Assembly: GCF_900184935.1 (NCBI RefSeq)
Contig: NZ_FXYE01000004.1
Location: 55,264-119,263 of the forward strand
DNA length: 64,000 nt
Reading direction: 5' to 3'
Source of the DNA: Actibacterium lipolyticum
GTDB lineage: Bacteria > Pseudomonadota > Alphaproteobacteria > Rhodobacterales > Rhodobacteraceae
Part shown: positions 9,367 through 18,662 of the stretch, in pieces
How the letters are laid out: every line of letters begins with the position of its first letter
Numbering within the stretch: the first letter of the stretch is position 1
The notes under the pieces: generated by a model
Databases searched by the model: none
The model's input: the letters and a program-made list of their open reading frames with translations, nothing else
What the model was told of the DNA's origin: nothing
Made by a program: the position numbers and the translations under genes

Positions 9367-10146
9367 GTGAAACGTGACGAACGCAGACAAGCGATTATGG
9401 ATCTGTTGGTCGAACAGGGTGCGGTTGACCTTGATGATCTGGCGCATCGCTTTGTTGTGTCGAAAATGACGATCCACCGCGACTTGGATGACCTAGAGGC
9501 CGCAGGCGTTCTGCGTAAAATACGCGGCGGGGCCACGATTGACGCAGGCACCCAGTTTGAAAGCGATTTTCGGTTTCGCGAACGTCAGGGCGGGGCGGCA
9601 AAAGCCGTGATGGCACACGCCGCGTTGGAATTGATCGAACCGGGCATGACCGTGATGATCAATGACGGTTCCACGGCCGCTGTGCTGGGCGCATTGTTGC
9701 CGCAACGCCGACCGCTGACGGTCATTACGAACAACTCTGCGATCATCGACACCCTAAAGGGTGAATCGGGTATTTCGCTTATCACGTTGGGGGGCGCGTA
9801 TTCGGCCAAGTTCAACGGGTTTTTCGGTGTGCTATGCGAAGAAAACCTGCGCCGCCTACGGTCGGATATATCGTTTCTATCGGTTCCGGCCGTGTCTGGA
9901 ACGCAGGTGTTTCATATGGATGATGACGTTGTGCGCTCTAAGCGGGCGATGATGGATGCCGCGACCAAAACCTGTTTGCTGGTTAACCACGCCCGGTTTG
10001 ACCGCACTGCGATGCACCTTTTCGCGGACCTTTCGGAATTCGATGCCGTGATCACCGATGCTGCGCCCTCTGATCAGGCACTTGATGCGCTTTCAGCGCA
10101 TGAGATTAGCCTTACCATCGCCAATCCCGATGAAAACCCCGCATGA
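9367..10146 (+). CDS. DeoR-family sugar-metabolism regulator
   Basis: A 259-residue DeoR/GlpR-type regulator. The N-terminal winged helix (DLDDLAHRFVVSKMTIHRDLDDL, about residues 20-42) is followed by the GGA turn and a sugar-phosphate isomerase-like effector domain with the NDGSTA and ITNN motifs. I chose GTG at 9367 because AAGGGA lies 7 bp before it; an in-frame ATG at 9298 would add 23 unusual residues. It is divergent from tkt-tal and likely controls them in response to a phosphorylated sugar. The effector cannot be read from sequence. Confidence 0.85.
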   Translation: MKRDERRQAIMDLLVEQGAVDLDDLAHRFVVSKMTIHRDLDDLEAAGVLRKIRGGATIDAGTQFESDFRFRERQGGAAKAVMAHAALELIEPGMTVMINDGSTAAVLGALLPQRRPLTVITNNSAIIDTLKGESGISLITLGGAYSAKFNGFFGVLCEENLRRLRSDISFLSVPAVSGTQVFHMDDDVVRSKRAMMDAATKTCLLVNHARFDRTAMHLFADLSEFDAVITDAAPSDQALDALSAHEISLTIANPDENPA

Positions 10147-10180
10147 CAGAATAGCAGAGACACTGGGCGGGTCGTCTTGG

Positions 10181-10906
10181 TTATCGCGCCAACCAACCAC
10201 CATCGACGGCTAAGACGGTGCCATGGACATACCGCGCCGCATCCGAGGCCAGAAACACCGCTGCGCCAGCGATGTCTTCCGCATCGCCCCAACGGCCAGC
10301 GGGGATACGCTCCAGAATTGCTTGGTTACGTGCCGGATCTGCGCGCAGCATTTCAGTGTTGTTCGTGGCGATATAACCAGGTGCGATCGCGTTCACGTTT
10401 ACCCCTTTTGCCGCCCATTCATTCGCCAACAGTTTTGTCACCCCCGCCACGCCGTGTTTTGCGGCGGTATAGCTTGGCACACGGATTCCGCCCTGAAACG
10501 ACAACAGCGATGCAATGTTCACGATCTTGCCAGAGCCACGCTTAAGCGCAGCACGGCCAAAGGCCTGACACGTGAAAAACAGCGCCTTCAGGTTCACATC
10601 CATCACCTCGTCCCAGTCGGTTTCGGTGAAATCAACGGCATCATCGCGCCGGATGATGCCCGCGTTGTTGACCAAAATGTCCACGTGGCGGTTCTGAAAG
10701 ACGTCTTTGGCCGCCATCGGATCCGCAAAATCCAGATGCAGTTCTTCAGCACCCGGGATTTTGACCAAGGTCTGGCCACAGCCCGAACGCGACGCGCAAA
10801 TCACATGCGCGCCCGCATTTGCCATTTCAACCGCAATGGCCTGACCAATCCCGGTATTGGCCCCAGTCACCAAGGCGACGCGCCCGTTTAGCGAAAACTT
10901 ATTCAT
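10181..10906 (-). CDS. kduD: KduD, 2-dehydro-3-deoxy-D-gluconate 5-dehydrogenase
   Basis: A 241-residue SDR. The cofactor loop TGANTGIG is at 14-21 and the NNAG motif at about 80. Catalytic Ser133, Tyr146 and Lys150 are visible (YTAAK). IIRRDDAVDFTETDWDEVM is characteristic of KduD. It reduces 2,5-diketo-3-deoxygluconate to 2-keto-3-deoxygluconate, following KduI in breakdown of unsaturated uronates. The ATG at 10906 has GGAA 8 bp upstream. It is the last gene of the operon, 14 bp after the ABC ATPase. Confidence 0.9.
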   Translation of the reverse strand: MNKFSLNGRVALVTGANTGIGQAIAVEMANAGAHVICASRSGCGQTLVKIPGAEELHLDFADPMAAKDVFQNRHVDILVNNAGIIRRDDAVDFTETDWDEVMDVNLKALFFTCQAFGRAALKRGSGKIVNIASLLSFQGGIRVPSYTAAKHGVAGVTKLLANEWAAKGVNVNAIAPGYIATNNTEMLRADPARNQAILERIPAGRWGDAEDIAGAAVFLASDAARYVHGTVLAVDGGWLAR

Positions 10907-10920
10907 TGGTGTTTCCAAGC

Positions 10921-11946
10921 CTATGCTGCCTCGACGCGCAACTCATCGGCGTCGAAAAAGTGCAGATGCGCAGGGTCCACGTTAAGCGTCATATGTTCAC
11001 CTTTTGACGTTTTCACGTGGCCCGGAACGGTGACCAAAATGGTCGCCCCCGACCCAAGAACGCCGTGAATGACGGTTTCGGTTCCCAAGGCTTCGACCAA
11101 GGTAACGGTCATGTCCAACCCGGTTTCGGCAGGCGACAGGTGTTGCGGGCGGATGCCGGTCATGGTGGCGCCCGCAGGAACCCCGACGTTGCCCAATACC
11201 GGCTGAACATCGTCAAGCGTCAGGAAATTCATGTTTGGCGCCCCGATGAAGCCCGCGACGAATTTATTGACCGGTTTTTCAAACAGGGTAATCGGCGGTG
11301 CGACTTGTTCAATCTTGCCCGCCCGCAGAACGACGATCCGGTCGGCCAATGTCATTGCCTCGACCTGATCATGGGTCACATAGATCATCGTGGCACCCAG
11401 CCGCGCGTGCAGCGCAGAAAGCTCTGCGCGCATTGAAACGCGAAGCTCGGCGTCTAGGTTCGACAGCGGCTCATCCAGCAGAAACGCGGTGGGGTCACGC
11501 ACGATGGCACGGCCAATCGCCACCCGCTGGCGCTGCCCGCCCGAAAGCTGGCCGGGGCGGCGTTTCAGCAGCGGGCCAATCTCAAGCATTTCAACGGCGG
11601 CCGAAATGCGTTCATCCATTTCCGCCTTTGGCATTTTGGCATTTTGCAAACCAAAGGCCAGGTTCTGGCGAACCGTCATATGCGGATAAAGCGCATAGCT
11701 TTGGAACACCATCGCCAGCCCGCGATCCGCCGCGCTGACGTTTGTGGCATCATTTTCGTTGATGAAGATGTTGCCCGAGGTGGGCCGATCAAGCCCCGAA
11801 ATCTGGCGTAGCAACGTGGACTTGCCACAGCCCGACGGCCCAACGAAGACCACCAGTTCGCCTTCTTCGATCTCAAGGTTGATATCCTTGAGGACTTCGA
11901 CCTGACCATAACTTTTGCGCAGGCTTTCCAGTCTGATGCGTCCCAT
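10921..11946 (-). CDS. ABC transporter ATP-binding protein (MalK/UgpC type)
   Basis: A 341-residue ATPase of the carbohydrate-uptake CUT1 class. The Walker A GPSGCGKST is at 36-44, the Q-loop at about 82, LSGGQ at 134-138, LLDEP at 156-160 and the switch His at 192. A C-terminal TOBE/MalK-like domain follows (MTGIRPQHLSPAE). It energises the two permeases and binding protein just upstream. The substrate is likely an oligouronide or unsaturated di- or oligosaccharide, given kduI, kduD and GH105 in the same operon. Confidence 0.93.
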   Translation of the reverse strand: MGRIRLESLRKSYGQVEVLKDINLEIEEGELVVFVGPSGCGKSTLLRQISGLDRPTSGNIFINENDATNVSAADRGLAMVFQSYALYPHMTVRQNLAFGLQNAKMPKAEMDERISAAVEMLEIGPLLKRRPGQLSGGQRQRVAIGRAIVRDPTAFLLDEPLSNLDAELRVSMRAELSALHARLGATMIYVTHDQVEAMTLADRIVVLRAGKIEQVAPPITLFEKPVNKFVAGFIGAPNMNFLTLDDVQPVLGNVGVPAGATMTGIRPQHLSPAETGLDMTVTLVEALGTETVIHGVLGSGATILVTVPGHVKTSKGEHMTLNVDPAHLHFFDADELRVEAA

Positions 11947-11956
11947 TCGTCTTCCT

Positions 11957-13012
11957 CTATTTCAAACCGGTGCCGGCGATGCCTGCGGTGATGTAGCGTT
12001 GCAAAAACACGAACACCAAGACGACCGGGATCATCGTTGCGACGGTCATCGCCAAGATGAAATGCCACTGCACGTTAAGTTCGCCTGCGAATGTGTTCAG
12101 CCCAACCTGAAGCGTGAACAGCTCTTTTCGGCTAAGCACGATGAGGGGCCACAAAAAGTCGTTCCAGCGCCAAACCACCGAGAAAATGGCCAGAACCGCA
12201 AGGGCAGGGGCGGTAAGTGGCAGGATGATACGCCAGTAAATCTGCCACTCGCTGGCTTTGTCCATCCTTGCGGCCTCTAACAGCTCGTCCGGGATCGTCA
12301 GCATGTATTGGCGCAGCAGAAACACGCCCGTTGGCGTGGCCACGGTCGGTAAGATCACCCCCCAGAGAGAGTTCAACAGCCCCAGTGATGACACCACCGA
12401 ATAGAGCGGAACAATGTTCACCGAAATCGGTATCATTAGTGTCGCCACGATCAACAAAAGCACCGCGTTGCGGCCCCGGAAGTCGTATTTCGACAGGGCA
12501 AATGCGGCCATCGAGTTGGTGATCAAAGTGATGATTGTCGCCACGCCGGTCACGAAAACCGAATTCCACAGGTACAGGCCAAAATTGAAATCGCGCAGCG
12601 GCTTTGCATAGTTTTCCAAGGCCAAGCCAACGCGCCGAACCGGGGTGCGGTCGTTGATGTTCACTTTGATTACGGTTTCAGGGTCTGCCGGGTCGACCAT
12701 ATTGGCGATGATCCCAACGCGCCTAACTTCGGCCAGTTCGCGGGGGGCTTCGCCTTCTGTGGTGACGGTATAAAGCGGCAGTTCTTTCATCGTGCCTTTG
12801 ACCGGCACCTCGACCGTTTCCGAGACATAGGGCAGGATGGTCGGCGGGAATTCGGCCAGTTGAGCGGGCGATTTGAACGATGACATGACCAGCCAAATCG
12901 CGGGGCCAAACATGATTATCAGGCCAAACCCAAGCCACGCAAACGTTACTACATCGGTCCAATGCCACGTATCCCCGCCGCGACGGCGGGTCAGAAAGGT
13001 TATGGCCTTCAT
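11957..13012 (-). CDS. ABC sugar transporter permease (MalG type, enlarged loop)
   Basis: A 351-residue inner-membrane permease. The EAA loop motif is clear in LLEAARMDKASEWQIYWRII. It is longer than the ~280 residues of a usual MalG-type subunit because about 80 residues are inserted after the first membrane segment (roughly 55-130, with VKGTMKELPLYTVTTEGEA). This loop should face the periplasm and may contact the binding protein. The ATG overlaps the stop of the upstream permease (ATGA). Confidence 0.92.
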   Translation of the reverse strand: MKAITFLTRRRGGDTWHWTDVVTFAWLGFGLIIMFGPAIWLVMSSFKSPAQLAEFPPTILPYVSETVEVPVKGTMKELPLYTVTTEGEAPRELAEVRRVGIIANMVDPADPETVIKVNINDRTPVRRVGLALENYAKPLRDFNFGLYLWNSVFVTGVATIITLITNSMAAFALSKYDFRGRNAVLLLIVATLMIPISVNIVPLYSVVSSLGLLNSLWGVILPTVATPTGVFLLRQYMLTIPDELLEAARMDKASEWQIYWRIILPLTAPALAVLAIFSVVWRWNDFLWPLIVLSRKELFTLQVGLNTFAGELNVQWHFILAMTVATMIPVVLVFVFLQRYITAGIAGTGLK

Positions 13013-14013
13013 TTCTTGTCCTTCCAGCGGGTCAGACCTAGTTGTGCAAGGGTCAACACCACCAAAATGCTTGCCATGATCAACGACGCCGCTGACGCGA
13101 GGCCAGGATTTCGTAAGATGGATGCAAAGCCGACTTCGTAGATGTATTGCGTCAGGTAAAGGTTTGATGTGCCGGGGCCACCGCCCGTCAGCACATATAC
13201 TTCGTCAAATACCTGAACGGCGCGGATTAGGGCCAACACGATGACAACCAACAGGTTGGGCCACAACAGGGGCAAAGTGATGCGCCAAAACGCGCGTGCG
13301 GGGGGCGTGCCGTCCATTTCGGCGGCCTCGTACAAATCCCGCGGAATTGCTTGCAGCCCGGCAAGCAAGATCAGCACGTAAAACCCGACATGGGCCCAAA
13401 TTGAAACGCCCACAGCCGCGCCAAACGCCCATGTGCGTTCGGTCAGCCAGTTAATGGCCTGTGCGTCGAACTGAAACAGAATGAAGTTGAAGACGCCCTG
13501 CCGCTGCAGCATCCACTGCCAGATCAGGCCGACAACGACGGGCGACAAAAGCACCGGGAAAAAGAAGACAGCCCGCCAAAACGCGCGCGCCCGGATTTTG
13601 CCGTTAAGGATCAGGGCCGTAATCACAGCAAAGACGATCATCACCGAAACCTGCGTGAACACGAATTTGATCGTATTCCACAGCGCGATCCAGAAAAGAT
13701 CTTCGCGGCACGAGTTCGGGTTAAAATGGTTTTCGCATTCAAGCAGACGGTTGAAATGCGCGCCGCCGACATAGCTGCGGTCAGATAAAAACAGCTCGGT
13801 TCCGCCTGTCACGGAATAGACGATGTTGATGAACAACGGCACCAACACGAACATTCCAAAGATCAGCAAATTCGGAATGAGGAAGAACGAAATCATACCG
13901 GGACGACCGGCAATCCCTTGCCACCAGCGCATCGGTATGTCGATCGCTTCAGCGAGCCAACGGACCGGCGCGGAAAGAACCGCGCCGATCGTAGTTTTTT
14001 CGTTGGATATCAT
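13009..14013 (-). CDS. ABC sugar transporter permease (MalF/UgpA type)
   Basis: A 334-residue permease with about six membrane segments. The EAA motif is in LYEAAEMDGTPPARAFWRIT, followed by TGGGPGTSN. It partners the MalG-type subunit in a CUT1 importer. A loop after the first membrane helix contains two Cys (CENHFNPNSC) that may form a periplasmic disulfide. Its ATG overlaps the binding-protein stop (ATGA), so the whole transporter is translationally coupled. Confidence 0.92.
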   Translation of the reverse strand: MISNEKTTIGAVLSAPVRWLAEAIDIPMRWWQGIAGRPGMISFFLIPNLLIFGMFVLVPLFINIVYSVTGGTELFLSDRSYVGGAHFNRLLECENHFNPNSCREDLFWIALWNTIKFVFTQVSVMIVFAVITALILNGKIRARAFWRAVFFFPVLLSPVVVGLIWQWMLQRQGVFNFILFQFDAQAINWLTERTWAFGAAVGVSIWAHVGFYVLILLAGLQAIPRDLYEAAEMDGTPPARAFWRITLPLLWPNLLVVIVLALIRAVQVFDEVYVLTGGGPGTSNLYLTQYIYEVGFASILRNPGLASAASLIMASILVVLTLAQLGLTRWKDKK

Positions 14014-15287
14014 TGGTTTTCTTGTGCCACTTGCTCTGCGATATCAGCATTCATCCGATCGAAAGCTTCGTCCAGCGAAAGCTCGCCCGCCATCGCTTGG
14101 CCGGTGCGTGTCACCAAGGCACCGTAATAGGCCGACGCCCATTTCCACGCCGGCAGGGCCGCCGCGTTTGGCGCAACGTTCCCGCTTGCCTCTACGAATG
14201 CTGAAAGCGCGGCTTTCACCTGATCGCTGTCGGTGTCGAAGTTAAGCCCGCCGCTTGCGACGACGTTCTTATGCGCTGGCAAGAATAACGTTCGCTCTGT
14301 GAATTCGCGCACCACTTCTTCGGATGCAAGGTAGTCCATCACGCGGCCAACGGCCTCTGGCTGCTTCGTGTATTTGACCGCAACAAGACCCGCGCCACCG
14401 GCCATGCCCGAACATGCGTCGGATCCGCAGGGGCTGCCCGTGGCAACCCAGTCAAAGTCATCACCGATTTTGGTTGCCAGGTTGGCGATCTGCCAGCTTC
14501 CTGAATAGTAATATGGAATCTGAGCGTTGATGAAATCCTCGGCCGCGGCGCGGTATGAAGAGCCTGCCGCGCTGACCCAAACATCGCGATAGTTTTGGCC
14601 GCCGTTCGTCCATTCCACCATCTTGGTGACGAATGCTTTCACGCCATCGTCGATGGGGGCAGGGGTGCCATCCGCCGCGATGTAATTCGCACCGAAGCTG
14701 ACGTTCGGCCCGCTCAACCGGTGGCCGGAACGATCAAGAGCGAAGGCCGCAACAAGACCTTGGCTTTTCGCAACTTCAGCGCTTGCCGCAACCCAGTCAT
14801 CCCAGCTTGCATCGGCACCGGGAAGGGCGACGCCTGCCTGTTCGAACAGCGTCGCGTTGGCGAAACCGCCGGTCAGCGTCAGCTGTGTCATAAAGCCCGT
14901 GATCGCGTCCGAACCGTCGGGGCGCATCCAGTCAGCCTTGTCGCCGAAATTTTCCTGCCAATAGGCGGGATCGGCGACATAGGGGGTTAGATCCAGCCAG
15001 TGTTCTGATTGCGCCTTAAGGTTGGTAACCCGTGCGATGTCTGGGCCGTTGCCTGCCTCTAGCGCGATTGGCAATTGTTCGGAAACGACCTGATAGGCGA
15101 CATTGTCCAGAATGACGTCAATATCTGGGTTTTTCTCCATGAAACGGTCCAGAAGATCGCTCATGACTTCGCCTTCGACGCCGTCAGAATACCACATGAC
15201 GCGCACTTCTTCGGCGAATGCGGCGCTTGACAACAATGTTGTCGAAAGGGCCGTCGCAATTAGGCCTTTGTAAAATTTCTCTTTCAT
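14010..15287 (-). CDS. ABC transporter sugar-binding protein (CUT1)
   Basis: A periplasmic extracellular solute-binding protein family 1 member of about 425 residues. A signal peptide is visible: positive MKEKFYK, a hydrophobic core, and AFA|EE as the likely cleavage site. The GGGAGGA ribosome-binding site at 15294-15300 supports the ATG at 15287 (an ATG directly before it is also possible); the longer open frame upstream overlaps the preceding gene and has no signal peptide. It captures the sugar for the downstream permeases and ATPase. Confidence 0.92.
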   Translation of the reverse strand: MKEKFYKGLIATALSTTLLSSAAFAEEVRVMWYSDGVEGEVMSDLLDRFMEKNPDIDVILDNVAYQVVSEQLPIALEAGNGPDIARVTNLKAQSEHWLDLTPYVADPAYWQENFGDKADWMRPDGSDAITGFMTQLTLTGGFANATLFEQAGVALPGADASWDDWVAASAEVAKSQGLVAAFALDRSGHRLSGPNVSFGANYIAADGTPAPIDDGVKAFVTKMVEWTNGGQNYRDVWVSAAGSSYRAAAEDFINAQIPYYYSGSWQIANLATKIGDDFDWVATGSPCGSDACSGMAGGAGLVAVKYTKQPEAVGRVMDYLASEEVVREFTERTLFLPAHKNVVASGGLNFDTDSDQVKAALSAFVEASGNVAPNAAALPAWKWASAYYGALVTRTGQAMAGELSLDEAFDRMNADIAEQVAQENQ

Positions 15288-15337
15288 CATTCTTCCTCCC
15301 ATTGAATTTCGTCTAGTGCGGCACTCCCATGCCAGTT

Positions 15338-17824
15338 TCAGCCAACGCGGCGCTCTTTGTCGCTTTGCAACGGCAGAATTGTTCGGGTTCCTGAAAGGGA
15401 CCAACCCTTGGGGTTCAGCACGCGCCCTTCGGCCTCTACGCGGCCATCGGGGTGGAACGTGACCAACCCATATTCGGGGTCATTGATGTGCAAGGTGCCA
15501 TCGTTCGCCCGATCAACTGAAAGACTGTGACGCGCCTCAAACCCATCCAGATCGTGGCCCTGACCCAGTCGCAGAACCCAAAGGCCATCATGCCCATCAA
15601 GGCGCAGTTCGTTGCCCGCAGATGCCCCTTGTTCTTGCAATTCAAGCGGGCCAGACGCGCTAAGCGTTATCATGCCATTGCCTGAAACCGCCGAGGCGCG
15701 GTTGCCTGACAAACGCCACTGATCAAAGCAGGCCGTCGGGAACCAGCAGTGTGTGAAATTGGGTTGCGGGGCCTGACCTGAAAACAACACAACGGCCAGA
15801 TCGCGATATTGCTGAACGCGCGGAACGCTAGCCGACCCACCCCAATAGGATGGCCGCCCATATCCCGATTGAATCAATTCGCCCGGATGATTGACCCACA
15901 CTTGCGCGCGTGGATCATGACCCAGACGGGCATGGATCAACGTCTCTTGATAACCCCATTCGCCCCAACGATACGTCGCGGCCGACCCCATTGCGGTATC
16001 TGCGGTTTTGTAATGATAAAGATGCGCAAACGCGTTCTGCCCTTGGCAATACATCCACTCTTGCGCGTCATTGGCTGCCCAGCACGCGCGGCCTGTTAGG
16101 TCAGGCAGCTTTAGCCCGTAATCCCGCAGGCAAAGCGCCAGTTGCGGCAGGCAATTCACATGCGCCCCATACGCCCCTTTGCCCCACAGAAGCCGCGAAA
16201 TTCCGGTTAGTTCCAGCGTATCAGTGACACAAAGCGAATGCTGATAGCTGCGCCCCTGCGCGGCCGTAATCACACCATGATGGGCCGAATTCGCGACCAG
16301 TTCTATCAACCGCGCGATGGCTTTTTGGGCGCGGGCGCGTATGTCTTGATCAGGTGCCAGCGCGAACAAAGCGGTCATCCCCTTCAGGTCAATCGGGAAA
16401 TAGGGGGCCGAGTTGAATTCGGCCATCTCGACGCTTTCGAAATGATCAAACCATGCCATCAACCGGTCGCGGTTTACGTCACGCTGTTCGGTTCCCTTGC
16501 GGCCCGACCGTTGGAAGGTTGCATCCGGCAACAGGTTGCCCCCCAGATAGGCGGCGGTGTGAAACAGCAGTGCGTGGTTTTCCGAGAAATACCATTGAAC
16601 ATCGTTGCCCGGTTCATCCATCCAATAGCGATAGGTCAGGATGGCCTGATCAACGCGTTCCCGCAGGGCACTGGACAGCCGTTCTGGATGAATGATGCGC
16701 CCCCACAACAGCGGAACAAGCGCGAAGTCGGCGCAGTCCCAACAGTTTTCGATCGCGGGCAGGGCGTGGGTGATGATCGCCGATGCAGTCTCTAGATCCG
16801 CTTCTGTGCCTCGGGCCAAGCACGCGACCGCACGTTCGGTATCGGTTTCAGCGTTTTCCGCGACCCAAGCCAATGCCTCTTCTATGCGTGCGTCTAGGGT
16901 GTCGGCGGGGGGGGGCAGTGCGCTTCGGTGGCTGATCTCTGCGCCTAGGGTCGCCTGCGTGACGAAATCGTCCACGCTGACGGCGATATGGAAATACCGA
17001 TAATCCGCGGGAAGGTCGGATGAATGGCACAACAATACGCGGCCTTGGCCCGCAGGCACCTCTAACGAAAACACCTGTTGGTCATGTGACATGAAATGCC
17101 CCGCGACCCGAACAGAAAGCTGCGTATCAACCGAGAACGCCACGGGAAGCTGCAACCAGATTTCAGCGTCGTCATAGTTGTTGCGATCCAAATGCATCGC
17201 TTCGAAGGTCGCTTCGACGCCCCGCACCAGTTGCGGGTCTGCGTTGAATGGAAGGCCCTGTTTGGACGTCGGGCCGGAAAGCCACACCAACGAGATTGGG
17301 ATAACCGCATCCCGTTCGGCCAGATCATCGAAATAGATGGTGATCTCATTTTTGCCCGCCTTTAGGGGCGCATCAAACGTCACCTCTGCCGTGGCGTTAC
17401 GAGTTGCTGGGGCCAGCCAGCCGACCTTTTCACCGTTTACGAAAGCCACGGCTGCGCCGCAGACCGACAATGACAACCGCGCGGTGCCATCCGCATCAGC
17501 GTCAATCGCGGTACGTGCCCAGCCGGATACGCGGGTTGCGCGAAACCAGAAGCCCGACAAATCCAGTTTGGGCGAACCCATTGGCAACACGTTGCGCGCA
17601 AGCGACCAGTCAGGCGCCCCCTGGGGCCGAGGTTCTTTATCCCGCGCTTCGGCAATATATGCCGTCCGGCATGGGTAGGTGTGCGGGATGATGTTTTTGT
17701 CTTTGGTCAGGAAAAAGGTCGAATCCATTTCCCCTTCCATTGGCGCGTCTGCAACATCGTACAGCGCCTCGTTCAATGGTGTGACCTGCCAATAGGTCAA
17801 TGGATCATTCGCGGTCAGGGTCAT
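15338..17824 (-). CDS. Uncharacterised 828-aa protein, putative carbohydrate-active enzyme
   Basis: I do not recognise a named family. The first ~300 residues look like beta-rich domains, including a GFWFRATRVSGWARTAI strand region and an ITIYFDDLAERDAV segment typical of galactose-binding-like folds. From ~330 to ~640 the protein is helical with aromatic motifs (YWMDEPGNDVQWYFSENHA; FNSAPYFPIDLKGMTALFAL), resembling an alpha/alpha-toroid catalytic domain, and the C-terminus is beta-rich again. There is no signal peptide, so it is cytosolic. It sits between the binding protein and kduI, which suggests it cleaves imported uronate oligosaccharides. A glycoside hydrolase (for instance a glucuronidase-type family) or a lyase are the main options. 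The ATG at 17824 lies 1 bp past the kduI stop. Confidence 0.75.
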   Translation of the reverse strand: MTLTANDPLTYWQVTPLNEALYDVADAPMEGEMDSTFFLTKDKNIIPHTYPCRTAYIAEARDKEPRPQGAPDWSLARNVLPMGSPKLDLSGFWFRATRVSGWARTAIDADADGTARLSLSVCGAAVAFVNGEKVGWLAPATRNATAEVTFDAPLKAGKNEITIYFDDLAERDAVIPISLVWLSGPTSKQGLPFNADPQLVRGVEATFEAMHLDRNNYDDAEIWLQLPVAFSVDTQLSVRVAGHFMSHDQQVFSLEVPAGQGRVLLCHSSDLPADYRYFHIAVSVDDFVTQATLGAEISHRSALPPPADTLDARIEEALAWVAENAETDTERAVACLARGTEADLETASAIITHALPAIENCWDCADFALVPLLWGRIIHPERLSSALRERVDQAILTYRYWMDEPGNDVQWYFSENHALLFHTAAYLGGNLLPDATFQRSGRKGTEQRDVNRDRLMAWFDHFESVEMAEFNSAPYFPIDLKGMTALFALAPDQDIRARAQKAIARLIELVANSAHHGVITAAQGRSYQHSLCVTDTLELTGISRLLWGKGAYGAHVNCLPQLALCLRDYGLKLPDLTGRACWAANDAQEWMYCQGQNAFAHLYHYKTADTAMGSAATYRWGEWGYQETLIHARLGHDPRAQVWVNHPGELIQSGYGRPSYWGGSASVPRVQQYRDLAVVLFSGQAPQPNFTHCWFPTACFDQWRLSGNRASAVSGNGMITLSASGPLELQEQGASAGNELRLDGHDGLWVLRLGQGHDLDGFEARHSLSVDRANDGTLHINDPEYGLVTFHPDGRVEAEGRVLNPKGWSLSGTRTILPLQSDKERRVG

Positions 17825-17825
17825 G

Positions 17826-18662
17826 TTAACGCAGATCCTTAATCGCAACGGGATCCACATCGCCGTAGGCTTGGTTTTCGCCGGTCATGCCCCACACAAA
17901 CGCATAGGGGCCGGTGCCCGCGCCCATGTGCAATGACCACGCCGGCGACAGCACAGCATCACCATTTGCAACCACCAGATGGCGCGTGTTTTCCGGGCGA
18001 CCCATGAAATGCATCACACGGTCTTCTTCGCTTAGGTCGAAATAGCAATAAGCCTCCATCCGGCGTTCGTGCAGGTGCGGCGGCATGGTGTTCCAGATAG
18101 AGCCGGGCGCCGGGTCCGTGATACCCATCAACAACAGGCACGATGGCGCAACTTCGGGGTGGATATACATCGCAAGCGAACGCGCGTTGCTTCTTGCCGC
18201 TTCGCCCAGTTCCAAAACCTTGGCTTCGGATTTACGGATCAGACGATGCGCAATCGAAACCCCGGCAGGAACCGAATTCATATAGAACCTGGCCGGGTTG
18301 TCGGCGTTGTCGCTGCCAAGTGTGATCTTTTCCGCGTCACGACCGATATAAAGAACATCACGGTTGGCCAGCGAATACCGGGTTCCGTCGACGTCAATCC
18401 AACCGCCGGCGCCTAAGTTTGCAACGCCCATTTCACGGGCCGTGAAAAACAATGGTGTGCCGATTTCAGCACCATCACCGAATTCCAGTGCGGTCTCTGT
18501 TGGCACAGCGCCGCCAAGGATCATTCGGTCAAAATGTGAATACGCAAAGACGATTTTGCCGGGCGTAAACAACCCTTCGACCATAAAGTTATCACGCAAG
18601 GCGGGCGTGTTCATCGCATCAATCTGATCCGGCCCCGCGCCATATCTTTGCATCATCGTCAT
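17826..18662 (-). CDS. kduI: KduI, 5-keto-4-deoxyuronate isomerase
   Basis: A 278-residue cupin-fold metalloenzyme. The zinc-binding HLHERRME is at 196-203 (His196, His198, Glu203), and a further His lies near 245. It isomerises 5-keto-4-deoxyuronate, formed spontaneously from unsaturated uronate, to 2,5-diketo-3-deoxygluconate, the KduD substrate. Length matches the family (about 278). The start overlaps the GH105 stop (ATGA). Family assignment is firm. Confidence 0.96.
   Translation of the reverse strand: MTMMQRYGAGPDQIDAMNTPALRDNFMVEGLFTPGKIVFAYSHFDRMILGGAVPTETALEFGDGAEIGTPLFFTAREMGVANLGAGGWIDVDGTRYSLANRDVLYIGRDAEKITLGSDNADNPARFYMNSVPAGVSIAHRLIRKSEAKVLELGEAARSNARSLAMYIHPEVAPSCLLLMGITDPAPGSIWNTMPPHLHERRMEAYCYFDLSEEDRVMHFMGRPENTRHLVVANGDAVLSPAWSLHMGAGTGPYAFVWGMTGENQAYGDVDPVAIKDLR

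Noticed and set aside
16907..16915. Run of nine G inside the 828-aa protein gene, possible slippage site or frameshift error
   Set aside because: The reading frame continues intact on both sides and encodes a plausible Pro-rich linker, so there is no evidence of frameshifting.
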